Shown here piece after piece: positions 36,042-47,434 of a stretch of DNA of 63,594 bases (position 1 is the stretch's first letter; the number at the start of each line of letters is the position of its first letter). The stretch covers positions 1 through 63,594 of the forward strand of contig JAQFWX010000183.1 of the NCBI GenBank assembly GCA_027605045.1, given 5' to 3'. Both the position numbers and the translations under genes were made by a program. The DNA is from Phallus indusiatus (Eukaryota; Basidiomycota; Agaricomycetes; Phallales; Phallaceae). The notes under the pieces were generated by a model that saw only the letters and a program-made list of their open reading frames with translations, had not been told where the DNA came from and searched no databases.

Positions 36042-37273
36042 ATGGCTAGTCCTGTAACACCGCTCAAAGAGCAGGCTTATTGGCTAATTAATGCCTTCTT
36101 CAGACGTAAACAAGCGTCGAGGCCGGAGCGTGCTGGGTTGGACATCCCCAATACAACGTATCTTCAATCTGTGCGCATACTTTCCAATTCCCTCAATTAC
36201 CTACCTTTGAATTGTTTTCTTTTAAGGGGGTGGCAGGAACAGACGCGGAATATAAGAGGTCCAAAACTCGTGCTCTGAATCAAAGACACAACTGACGCTG
36301 CCCATAGACTAGATGACATACATAATGCCATCAAAGGAATACAGAACGGGGCTCTGTCGTTTCTTACACTCGAGGCTCCGAAATTGATACTAGATATGGG
36401 GTACGTACTCGGAAGACATTATTGAAACCTGGGTATTCATCCTCATCTAGAACTGGAAGCGCAGCTTGGGCTATTCAGGCCGCTCAAACGTTTCCGAAGG
36501 CGACCGTGGTAGCAGTGGACATCATTGCTCGTCCAAATAGGTTTATTTTCCAGCAAGCGTTATCTGAATGTTGTTGGATAATCTCATTTCTTAGGAAACT
36601 CCCACGGAACCTCGATTACATGGAAGTAAATTTATGTGAACCTTTTCCGGGACAATTGAAAGCCGCAAGTTTCAACGTTATTCATACCAGACTGGTACTC
36701 ATACACGTGCGTAGACGTAATTACTTTACTTTCCCTTCCCATATTAATTTGTGTCTTTTTTAGCTACCGAACTACAGGGTGACCCTAGAGAGAACCATCG
36801 AATTGCTGAAGCCTGGAGGGTGGCTCCTTGTAACCGATGTAGTAATGACTCCTCGTGGAATTCGCAACACGCTGCCTTCACGTTTACATAGGTTTTTCCA
36901 AGGAAGAGCGGATTTGATAGCGTCCACAGGTGGTTCACCAAACATAGGCCAAGAATTATCAAATGTCCTCGGGTCTTTTCCCCAGCTCGTGGAGGTTAAC
37001 GTTAAAAAAATATCCGTTCCTATATCTCGTTACCGAGATGAGACTTTGGGTAATTCACGTTATAATTTTACTTCACTCTCGCATATAACCATGAAATTCT
37101 TAGAACCCGCTTTACGTGAATTGTCAGCAGCTTTAAGACGTTCTCTTCTCTTTGGGATCGGTTCATCGCCTCAATTCGGAATTTCTAGAGAAGAATTAAC
37201 ACAGGATCTGGATGACCCTGCAAATGACATTTATTATGACATATATTTCACATGGTCGCGAAAGGTAGATTAA
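36042..37273 (+). CDS. Class I SAM-dependent methyltransferase
   Basis: Six exons: 36042-36170, 36227-36258, 36308-36400, 36451-36540, 36595-36706 and 36764-37273, encoding 321 residues. Motif I is LDMGTGSAAWAI (~residues 82-93), followed by the acidic loop VVAVD, a FNVIHTRLVLIH motif and the post-motif LKPGGWLLVTDV. It resembles LaeA/UMTA-type fungal methyltransferases that act on small molecules or proteins in secondary metabolism; the substrate is unknown. The second intron (36259-36307, 49 bp) uses a weak GTCCAA donor, but has a good CTGAC branch and restores EYKRLDDIHNAI in frame. Without it the frame meets TGA. It is followed on the same strand by the permease and monooxygenase genes. 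Confidence 0.85.
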
Positions 37274-37990
37274 GACTTTACGCTAATTGTATCGTTTTGG
37301 ACACTGGTCAATAGTCTCTAGCTATATGAACAATCTTTAAGGCATAAGCCACGTCCACTAATACACTAATACTGAGTGCGCGATGAAGACCGTCGTGACT
37401 TGATTAAACTGAACTAAGCCTTCAGCTCAGGATCTAGACTCCGCTCTACTCGGACCGCTTTGGCGATGGAACTTGCAGAAAAACACGTGGGGGCATGACG
37501 ATATCGTGCAAAGCTTTTAATTCCCTTTCCTGTCTTTACGTAATACGCAATATTCATCTAACCAGACAGGCTCAACGAAAGTGTGCCAGAGCAAAAAGGA
37601 TGGTGCTTTAATTTTGTAACGCCGATGCTACGTGAAAAACCACTGAGCTTCAGCTCACTATTAACTCCGTCAGTGTTATTGACATTCACGCTAGTGCACA
37701 TACTGACCGAATTAAATCATTAAGAAGGAATACTATGAATCTCACAGAATCTCAAAATTGAGCTCCGACATCCCCAGAAGGCAAAAGCTGGTGTGAATTG
37801 CAGTGTGAATGTAATCCAATCAAATTTCAATTCGTCAAGAAGGCAGTCGGTCCAATAAAATATCGGCGGAGTTCGGGTATGACTGAATAAAATTAACGAG
37901 AGCTCAAAGGCGTATTAATATCAGGAAGCCACCACTTATTGCCAAAAGGGCATTTCGCATCCCGTGGGTGCCAACTTTCCCTCTCTTACC
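37274..37990. other. Intergenic upstream of the permease
   Basis: No open frame worth reporting. It would hold the methyltransferase 3' end and the permease promoter. Confidence 0.4.
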
Positions 37991-40401
37991 ATGTCTTCGA
38001 CTTATCCTTATCATGGCGAGGAAAAGGTAACTGAAGGCCTAAAGGCCTTGGGTTATAATCAGGAATTGTCTAGGGTAAGCCTAACATATCTCACAGTACA
38101 ATCAGACGAACTCAGACGATTGAGACTCTCTCAGAACCGCGGGTTATTCCATATACTATTCAGTAATGCTTATAACCAATTTATGTTTTAATTGGTATTA
38201 AAGATGTTTTTTAGTGTCTTTAGGTGACTTCAATGTGATGTTTATTAATAATACTTTCACCAAACATGTCATCGACACACGTAGCAATCATGGCGGTTCG
38301 TAAGTCGACTCATGGATCTCCTACCTGTCGCTGCTCATAACGTATGTAAAAAGCTTACGGGCTCTCGGCACCAATTGCAACCAGTCTTATTGGAGGCGGA
38401 GTAGGTTGTTTCTAGCTCATACATGGTCATCATCTGATTTCTTATGTACATCGTATCCTTAAAGCCTGCAACAATTATCTGGGTAATTTGGCGATCAACT
38501 GAAATAACCGTTTTGCTAAGAAATCGCAGGGGTTTGTCTTAATTTCTGCGGTCGTCGAGTGTCTAGCTTTGTCTTTGGGAGAAATTACGTCAAGGTATCC
38601 CACCTCCGCGGGGCCTTACTGTGAGCTAACACTCAGTATGACGGTTTCTCGTTTGCTGACCCACTTACAGACTGGGCTTATCAGCTCGCGCCGCCGAAGT
38701 ACAAGGTCGTTTTATCCTGGATCACAGGTATTCCTTCAGACGTTTCAACTTCCAAAGCATTAAATGAATAATTCTTCTTCCAGGCTGGATTTCATTGTCT
38801 GGAAATTGGACGATTGCTCTTTCAGTTAATTTTGGTAAGGAGTTCAATTTCATCACATTCGATATCTTTTTAGATCCCTTTTGAAACATAGGCGTGGCTC
38901 TGTTCATAGTCGCTGCCGCCCAGATTTACCATCCTGAGTGGGATATTCAGCCCTATCAAGTGGTATTGATATTTTGGGGAGTTACATTGTTCACGATGTC
39001 AGTTTGTATGTTTGGGAACGATTTTTTGCCTTTGATTGATGTGAGTACTGCCACAATGGTTTTACCTTTGACATTCAATTGCTCACTGCGGAGATACGAT
39101 CAGACCATTTGCGCATGGTGGACAGGACTCAGGTCGGTCCTAGCCCTTTCAAACAATATTGTCACTATTTTAATTACCTTAGCATTATAATCATTCTGAT
39201 TACGCTTTCTGCCACGGCCAAGCAAGGGCGGCACACAGCCGCGTTCGCGTTAGGGAAATATGACGGATCCTTGTCCGGGTGGCCAGAGGGATTTAGCTTT
39301 TTCATCGGCCTCCTTCCTCCTGCATATACATATGCCGCAATTGGGATGATAGCAAGTATGGCCGAGGAAGTTGAAAATCCAGATGTCCAAGTTCCTCGAG
39401 CAATGGTATACTCGGTCCTTGTTGGGACTGTATCTGGTTTGGTATACCTTTTACCGATAGTGTTTACCTTGCCAGATATTGCCACGCTTCTCGCCGGTTC
39501 GTTAAAAAAATTTCTTTCTTTATGCCGTCAAACTTGACATAGACTTTTTTTGTAGTCCCGTCCGGGCTTCCTGTTCCCCTTATGTTCCAACTAGTTACAG
39601 GTTCCCGCGGCGGAGGTTTTGGTCTGTTTTTCCTATGTACGTTTAATCGACCAAATTTTATCTAGATCAGGTAAATCTAACGTTCCTCAGTAATTGGGAT
39701 CTCCGTATTCTGTGCCATCAGTATTTCTACTGCTGCGTCGAGAGCTACATGGGCATTCGCGCGCGATAACGCGATACCTGGCTCGCGATATTTCGCCGAA
39801 GTTCATAAGCGTCTTGATATTCCACTTAATGCCCTTCTTCTGTCAACCATCATTCAAATGCTTCTTGGATTAATTTACCTCGGTATGTTTTTTTCTTAGT
39901 ATATATATGTACATGACCTATCATCAATTACCGTGATTTTTCTTATCTCAGGTTCTACGGCCGCATTCAATGCATTTTCTGGTGTTGGAACCATCTGTTT
40001 AGGTGTGTCATATGTCTTACCAGTCGGTGCAAGTCTTTTCGACGGGCGGAAAGAAGTTGCGAAGGCAAAGTATTATTGGGGAACAATCGGCGCTATCGCG
40101 AATGTGGTCGCTCTTGCATGGGTTATGTTTTTCATCGTTCTATTTTGCATGCCTGCGGCCATCCCAGTTGAAACAGGCGATATGAGTAATCTGTTCTTTT
40201 TAAATTTCCATTGCTTCTCCAGTCTTGATAGCTTCTATCCTAGATTATGCGAGTGTCGTTTTTGTAGGCTTCATGATTCTCAGTGCAGGATGGTATATCA
40301 TCCATGGAAGGAAGGTGTACAAGGGACCACCCCGATCCGCTTTTTCCGAGGACTCTACCTTGGAAGTAGCCCTGGAAACTGAAAAAGGCGCAAATCCGTG
40401 A
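37991..40401 (+). CDS. APC-superfamily amino-acid/choline-type permease
   Basis: Sixteen exons: 37991-38074, 38135-38162, 38215-38223, 38285-38299, 38354-38400, 38465-38482, 38530-38620, 38671-38727, 38784-38834, 38892-39040, 39104-39132, 39183-39496, 39556-39636, 39691-39882, 39952-40185 and 40244-40401. All phases agree, giving 518 residues. Family marks are the early GLSAPIATSLIGGGPATIIW segment, the LGEITSRYPTSAGPYYW motif and the MAEEVENPDVQVPRAM loop after the middle helices, with about twelve hydrophobic segments. This is typical of fungal GABA/choline/amino-acid permeases of the plasma membrane. Exons of 9, 15, 18, 28 and 29 nt are needed to build the first third. The substrate cannot be told from sequence. 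It lies between a methyltransferase and a flavin monooxygenase on the same strand. Confidence 0.92.
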
Positions 40402-41206
40402 AAAAATAGTAACGCCATATAAACCGATCGGAACATCCTACACGACTACAGACGCTAATATGTAGCCTACATAGTGGTAGGACATGGCCTTTTCCTCCTG
40501 ATGTTAGCACATTTTGTTGAACTGTTTGACGATGATTTACACCACTAAGAAAGACAGTTTGTGCAATGTTTGTGCTTAAACCTCCTGGCGACAAACTTAG
40601 GTTAGAACCTGCCCGGTGCGCATTAATGAGCATTTATGATTAAGTCCATAGTTATGAATGTCTAAGACCTCGGAATCAAGTTGGAGTCCTTGGAGATCGC
40701 TGGAATTACATCCCAGAGCTGATGGTCGGTACTTATGAGCATATACCAAAAACTTTTCTTTGAAACATCTATCCTCCAAATTGACATCAATAACGAAACC
40801 ATCGCCATCTCGAAGGAGAGCAAATAATACTTCTTTGGTGATAACAATAGACATCAACAAGACACCCGGCGCCGCGGTGTTTTAGACCGGTGGACGGTAG
40901 TTGTGACCGGTGACCCATGGTCACGCCCAAAGCCGTCTCCGACTCAATGCATGCAACGCCCCTTTTGTCGCTGTCCATGGCGACGACGGGAATGCATGAT
41001 GAATTTACAAGAAGGCGAACGGGTTCCTATATCTCCGCAGCTGTATACATGCTCGTCGTGCAGGCTAAATAAAGGATTAATTCTGTATTTTGTTGCACGG
41101 GCTCATGTTCCCGCTGAGCGGTGTTCGTTCTGCGACACTATTTAAATCGTTATTTGAGCAAACAATTAGTATCTTTCTCGCTCATCACAATATCTACTCA
41201 ACCGAT
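40402..41206. other. Intergenic, no supported gene
   Basis: Short antisense open frames only (40597-40860, 40787-40978). Likely contains the permease terminator and the monooxygenase promoter. Confidence 0.4.
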
Positions 41207-43677
41207 ATGGGATTAACATCTATAGATGATCAAGTTACTCTCCCCTTCCTTCCCAAGCTGGGTATAACGAATCCTATGACCGTAACAGATGAAGAGTTAC
41301 CGCAAATAGCAGCTTCCTTTATTAGAAGCTTATCCGACGCCATCTCCTCGAACAAAGTCGAATCAGTTACATCGTTGTTCTTCTCGGAATGTGTCTGGCG
41401 AGACCTCCTCGCATGTACATGGGAATTCATCACTTTCTTCAGAGTAGAAAACGTCCGCGATATGCTCAAAACCCGTCTGGAAAAGATCCAAATTTCGAAC
41501 GTCCGTCTTTCGAAACACAGAGACTTGCAGCCAACCAAGATTCAGCCCGTGCCCATACTTCTCATGCTCCATATACCCTTTGATTTCGACACCTCCGCAG
41601 GCAGTTGCACTGGAATCGCAAATCTTATCCCAGTTCCCTCCGATAACGGTGTTGAATGGAAAGTTTACACTCTTTACACTAATCTCGATCAGATCAAAGG
41701 ATGCCCAGACAAGGTTGGCCCGAATCGTAAACTTTCGCTTGGAAACTATGTTCAACAACGCGAAAAAGAGATTGCGTTTGAGAATGAAGATCCTCTTGTT
41801 ATTATCGTTGGGAGTGGGCATTCGGGTTGTTGTGTTGCGGCAAGACTGAAGGTTAAAGGTATACCATATCTGATCATCGAAGAAAATGCAAGAGTAGGTG
41901 ATAGCTGGAGGAACCGATATGATACTTTAACCCTTCATGATTTTTCTTGTGAGTTTATTCTCCTGATTCCTGTTATCGACATCATTGCCTACTCAATAAC
42001 GATGACCCTAGGGTTGGCATCATTGCCATATTTCCCGTTCGTGCTAGCTTGTAACTGTCCATCCAGATACTCTTAGCTTTTTTACTTAGGTTTCCGACCG
42101 ATTGGCCCTTGTTAACACCTGCGCAAAAGGTATTATCGGATATTGTTAAACATGTCTCCCATTTTTTGGCTCATAGTTCCTCAATAGTTTGCTGACTGGC
42201 TAGATTTGTATGCCAAAGCTTTGGATCTGAACATCTGGACATCCACCACGGTTACGAAGGCCGAAAGGGACGAGATGCAAGATCGGTGGGTGGTTCATGT
42301 AACCAAAGCTGATGGGAGCAAGCGCGTCTTTCGTTCCAAATATCTTGTAGCCGCGACGGGTCTAGGTGTTCCATATACTCCTGAACTCCCGGGAATGGTA
42401 TTTTTTTTTTGGAGCGCGTCAATCAAATTATTTGCTTACCAGTTTCTTTCAGGATGAATTTAAAGGGAAAATGATACACGCGTATTCCTATAAAAATCCT
42501 AATGAGCATGTTGGAAAAAAGGTCGCTGTCGTTGGTTCTGCCACTGCAGGTATGCCGACTAATCTAGCCCATTTATTACAAATTATAACACTTCATCACC
42601 AATTAATGTCCGATTCAGGTCATGATATATGTAAAGATCATTGTCTGAATGGCATTGACGTCACAATGGTAAGTTTCAATTCTCGTGTGTGATTAACTAA
42701 TGATTTCATCAATTGGACCAGGTCCAACGCACCTCAACGTGTGTGATCAAATCCCCCGAGGGAGTCAAAATATTCTTTGGACGTGAGTATTACTTCATTC
42801 TCAAAGGTTCTTTTCTCAATTTCATAAATTTATGAACTGTCAGCTGCCGCTATTGAAAACGATGTCCCAATAGAAATCAAGGATCGACGTGCATCCTCGA
42901 TGCCACTGCTCGTTGCTAAGAAGTTCCATACGATTGGCATGAAACGAGTCATTGAGACTCACAAGTAAGCGGTTTATTTCTTCCGGTGACTAGTGTTCTT
43001 ATTTCTGTAGATCCTTTTATAATGATTTAGAGAATGCTGGATTCAAAGTCAACCACGGATTTGATGGCGCGGGTTTTGCGACGCTAGCCTTGAAACGATT
43101 AGGTGGATTTTACATTGGTAAGCGAATTCAATCGCTCATCGTCAAATCTATCTTACGAACGGTCTTCAAAGACGTGGGGGCAAGCCAACTGATCATTGAT
43201 AAAAAGATCAAAATCAAATCTGGGTCAATCAAAGAACTCACTCATGAAGGACTGATTTTCGAAGATGAATCGACGTTGAAAGCTGATGTCATTATATGGG
43301 CCACGGGGTATGATTAAATTATCCAAATATGTATTTTTTTTTGTTAATTACATCTCTGTTTCTCTTAGACTGGCTGGACCTCAAAGCTCTTTACAGAGAT
43401 TTCTATCGCCAGAGCTTCGCGAGAAGCTTCGACCTTTCAAGTTATCCGACGAAGGTGAATTAGAGAACGCGTATACGGAATCCGGCTTGAAGAACTTTTT
43501 CCTCGTTACGGGTAACCTCGCAATGTGTCGTATGTATTCGGCGCACGTCTCATTAGGTGGGTTTTTTTTTGTGATCATTGTTGAGGCCGAGAATGATAAT
43601 GATCGGATTTATTAGTTATTAAAGCTAAAGAGGAAGGTCTGTACAATGGGCCTTATAGATACACGCATAGTGTCTAG
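41207..43677 (+). CDS. Flavin-containing monooxygenase (FMO/YUCCA-like)
   Basis: Twelve exons: 41207-41948, 42012-42036, 42090-42129, 42188-42397, 42453-42549, 42619-42668, 42722-42782, 42844-42964, 43011-43117, 43172-43307, 43369-43556 and 43616-43677, encoding 612 residues. A ~195-residue N-terminal region of NTF2-like character precedes the FAD-binding GSGHSG (202-207). The NADPH-binding GSATAG follows at 367-372, and the late WATG motif precedes the C-terminal block (TGNLAMCRMYSAHV, then KAKEEGL). The enzyme should hydroxylate or oxygenate a small nucleophilic or aromatic substrate using NADPH and O2. The 54-bp intron at 43118-43171 has no stop and is divisible by three, so its retention would be in frame. 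The neighbourhood suggests a shared pathway with the methyltransferase and permease. Confidence 0.92.
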
Positions 43678-44016
43678 TCCAGCAAGAGTTTTTCTGGGAT
43701 ATTTATGGTCATAGACTAGTCAAATGGATATGTACAGTAAGAATTAAATTATCGTGAATTTCTTTTGTTACTAGCGCGAGAATGTGATGTTACGGTCTTC
43801 CAGCGTGTACAACTACGAGACAAAAATAGCACCTGGGCGTCAATCTGAGTCATTACCACGTGATACCTTCCGATCTTCCGCCGGAAGGTGTCCTTGTTTC
43901 CGGATTTTCCCATTTTTGAAAAAACAAGTCGTTACCACGTCCTTTTACTGCCGTTTTTCCGAGTCTCTACAACCTACACCACCATCTCAAGTTCAAAGTT
44001 TATCACATTAACCATC

Positions 44017-44789
44017 ATGTTATCTATAGGTCTCAACTCAGCGCTCTCTTTTTATTCCATTCCAGCCGCGTATTTGATTGCGTTCTATCCTCATTTTAAA
44101 AAGTTTTCTGTTATTAATTCAACTATCGGTTTTGACAAGTAAGTTATGGCTCTTTTTTTTATTGATCAGTGCTCTCTCTCGCGCGCTCTGTGCTTTATTT
44201 TTACTTCCCAGTCGCTGAACTTCTTATTCTAGCCTCAACCCCAGACACCATGATAAAGAGAGTCTCGTCAAAAGAGGTATGAATCCGGACCTCGCGGAGA
44301 AGATGACGAGATATGCTGGTGCGCATCAGGTAAAGTCTATCGTAGTCTTGATGCTAGAAAATATGTTTAATATGACATCTATCGTCAGAATGGAAATGAA
44401 ATATTCACCATATGGTCTGTCGCAGTCGTACGTGTCTTTCACACATGCAAACGCCTTTGAAAGTTCTGAGTTGTCTCACGGCCTTTTTCCTCTTCTTTAT
44501 TTTTTCCCTGGCCAACCAATAGCTTGCCGGTAATTTCGCCGGTCTAGACCAGAAAATCTTGAATATTGCTTCTGGGTCCTTCGTTGCTATTCGATTGCTG
44601 TTCAACTATCTGTACATCAACCAAAAGACCGATTCTGTTGCTTGGACTAGGACTGCTGCGTTCTTCTCTGGATTGGGTAAGTGGTCGATATATTGATTTT
44701 TGTGAATAAGTGACTGAGAAGGTTCCCCACAAGGCATACCCTTGTACCTGTTGGTTAAATCCGCAAACAAGCTGCGTTTGAACGCCTGA
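44017..44789 (+). CDS. MAPEG-family membrane protein
   Basis: Exons 44017-44138, 44233-44329, 44389-44427, 44523-44676 and 44734-44789 encode 155 residues with four hydrophobic segments. The family pattern is visible: an N-terminal helix leading to YPH, the loop LNPRHHDKE, the conserved TRYAGAHQNGNEIFTIWSVA (Asn-Gly-x-Glu core), then AGNFAGLDQKILN and the YLYINQKTDS loop. MAPEG proteins are small integral membrane proteins that in fungi include microsomal glutathione transferases and uncharacterised relatives. The canonical ArgxxxAsn...Glu core is present. Two introns (94 and 95 bp) are longer than most here. A role in conjugating reactive products of the neighbouring monooxygenase is conceivable but unproven. 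Confidence 0.85.
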
Positions 44790-45033
44790 ACGCGAAAAGG
44801 TCCATATATGTAGGAAGGGGTTACACATAAGTTTAATAAAGTTTAGCCGGTGCCTACAAATGTATAACCTATGTTTTGTTTTTATATTTGCTATAACAAA
44901 AGTTTCCAGTTCTCTCAAACGACTGAGACACGGTAGTGTTTGTTTGCCGAAAGCCCGAAAGCTGAACCCAAAAGTAACATCCCAGGATGAAAATCGATCT
45001 CCCGGAGAAACAACGGTTATGTTAAATAATTAT

Positions 45034-45728
45034 TTACAGTGTCAGATTATACTCGTATTCGGAAGACGCTTGCTGTGCGAGCCAAAGCATAATCGCCGAG
45101 AGCATCAGCGACACATTCTGCGCCACGTTGGCGTACCCGTAGTATAGGTATTGATCTTCGTAGTGTTGGACAATATATTTCAGTACTAAAAGACTCTGTG
45201 GATGACTGTGTTATTCCGAGTAAAAGATGAAGGTAGGTGAAAACACGTACGACACTTCCGGCCAACCCCCCAGCCATGAGCGCAAAACCAAGGAATAATA
45301 TTAATCTCGCTCTCCACGCCGTCGAACTCAATCCGCCACCAAATGAACTTCCATCGTCCCTCAATTGGTCTTTATTTATCGAATTGACAATCAGCACGCC
45401 AAGGGTGGAGCATATCCCGGTTGTCCAGTCTAAAAAGGTGACATGGACAGGAGGTGTGTCATACGGTGCGTCAGCAGGCGGTCGTGCGTTGGCACTTAGT
45501 ATACAAGCATCCCAGAATGTCCAGTGAGCCAAAGCAAACTAAAAGTGGTTTAGGCCGATGGGCGTGTTCTTAGTTCCTGCTTGACCGTGCAAAGAAAAGA
45601 AAGAAAAAACTTACCAGTGCACCCGCTAGATATACACCAATAGCTCGTTTATGTTTTGAGAAAGGTAGATTTGGGCATGAAAAGATAAACAGACGGCGAG
45701 GATCATAGTCATGGCGGGGAACAGCCAT
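45034..45728 (-). CDS. Vps68/TMEM50-type (UPF0220) membrane protein
   Basis: Three exons: 45728-45615, 45538-45247 and 45185-45034 (introns of 76 and 61 bp), encoding 185 residues. Four hydrophobic segments are visible. Family signatures are WTFWDACILSA, HVTFLDWTTGICSTLG, the AWRARLILFLGFALMAGGL block and YGYANVAQNVSLMLSA near the end. Vps68 in yeast works with Vps55 in endosome-to-vacuole traffic, so an endosomal membrane location is likely. Length matches the family. It is tail-to-tail with the MAPEG gene, 244 bp apart. Confidence 0.92.
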
Positions 45729-46335
45729 GTTGAGGACAAGAGATGTAAAGGCTTACGCTTCCTTTCCGTGACATGTACTGGTAACGGTCACACAACAAGA
45801 CTCGAGCCGCAGCCATAAAACGATGTTGAGTCTTTGAGAAATCCCAAGCGGAGCACATGTGCAAACCAGGAATATTTCGCTCTTTTTTTTCACCTGCAAG
45901 AAATTGTAAACACATCGAAAAGAAAAATGTTGTGGTTTTAAAAATATAATCTTATGCTATCAACGTCGAAATTCATAGGATTTAATCGTAGTGCTCCGCT
46001 TGGAATTTCTCAAAGATTTAACATCGTTTGTGCACTGAGAAAGAGGAACTGAAAATTCGAATGCGCCCGGATCTTAAGATCTTACGGTCGAGCCCTTCTG
46101 ACAGAGACAGAAAAAAAATCATTGGGTTGCTGACGTCATTTTAAAGGTCCGCATTAGGGAATCTTCCCCTGGAGCCTCATCCAATCTTCTACTACCTTCC
46201 TTCGTTTTACCTCTATATATAATATATCACAAAGAAGATGCTGACGGCCACCCTTTTGGTTTTCTCTCATCTCAACCTGCGCGCTCACTGCTGATTTCAT
46301 TTCGGCCCATCTCTCTAATTTCTTTTTTGACATTT

Positions 46336-46892
46336 ATGTCGTCTGTTGGTCATGGGAGGGGTAATGATATAGCATTTGAGGGTACACGAGCGCAACCTGC
46401 AACTGCAGGTAAAGCCAGGTCCGGCGGCGACACTAACGTATGTACATATCAAGGTTTGATCCGGATTGAATTTATTCAAACTGAATTGTCTAGATATATG
46501 GGCTACGGATCGCAAATATGCCAGCATCGTCCGATTTGCCCTCCTCGTCATCGTCGTCAGCGTCCTTGATCAGCACCCCATTCTCGTGTCCGCAGGCTCC
46601 TCCTTTCGAGTATCCATATCCGACCCCAAACTCTCTCTTGTCAACAACCTCCCAGCCATCGTATCTTCCTCCCAACCTCGCAACTTTCTCCTTTTCTTTG
46701 GGTTTGAACTCAGACGGTTACGCTGATGGTCTGCGTGGAAAGGGTCTTCCAATATGGATGTCTCTTTCCAAGACGAAAGGGATCAACGATACTAAACCAC
46801 CCATGCCACCCGGCCTAGTCCAGAAAGCAGCAATACCTCAGCCGACTTCAACAAAGTCACCGGTACTCAAGGACGCCCTCCGTCGTCGATGA
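46336..46892 (+). CDS. Small Ser/Pro-rich protein, unknown function
   Basis: Two exons, 46336-46437 and 46494-46892, joined by a 56-bp intron with a strong GTATGT donor and TCTAG acceptor in phase 0, giving 166 residues. The N-terminal exon is Gly/Arg/Ala-rich. The second exon is rich in Ser and Pro (SLISTPFSCPQAPPFEYPYP) and contains a possible conserved core GYADGLRGKGLPIWMSLSKT. No signal peptide or membrane segment. A different frame is also open over much of exon 2, so coding status rests on the splice fit and composition. Confidence 0.5.
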
Positions 46893-47434
46893 ACCCAAAT
46901 TACCGCCAGTTTTGACTTAAATAACATCTCTATTGCCGATCCTTCTTCAGACTTGTCGTCTCTGACCAGTTTTCTGCCTTCTCGGGATACGTTGATCGTT
47001 TATTTCAAACAGAACGTTTCACTCTTTCTCATGATATTACGAAAGACAATATGTTCATAGATTATCAGTCGCGTGTACTATACACGACTACACAGTGCGA
47101 TTGCAATGAGCCCTTGTACAATAATAATTAGCGTGCATGGGCCAACACACAAGCTCATGGGCCATGGCTGAGCCATAGGCCAATGAGTAACAAACTCGGG
47201 CATACGAGTCACTAGTCACTCGAGAGTTTGGCCAGATTGTAGCTGTAGCAGTTGTAATAACATTTTAGATAATGTGAAACCTTCAGAGTGATATTCTTGA
47301 CTTAGAAGATATCATAGGCTGACGTGGTGACAACATGGTGCTTGTTTTTTAACGTTTACCCCCATAATAATGTGACGACCCGGCGTGACTTTGCTAGTAT
47401 AACCCACCAGAACTAAATTTTGCTAGTTTGACAG

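Noticed and set aside
36227..36400. Frameshift or pseudogene in the methyltransferase
   Set aside because: A 49-bp intron at 36259-36307 restores the frame with exact phase on both sides and a good branch and acceptor, so the gene is treated as intact.
46466..46726. Hydrophobic open frame overlapping the small Ser/Pro-rich gene
   Set aside because: It competes with a frame that has a clean phase-0 intron and a longer extent; it could not be joined to the first exon as well.
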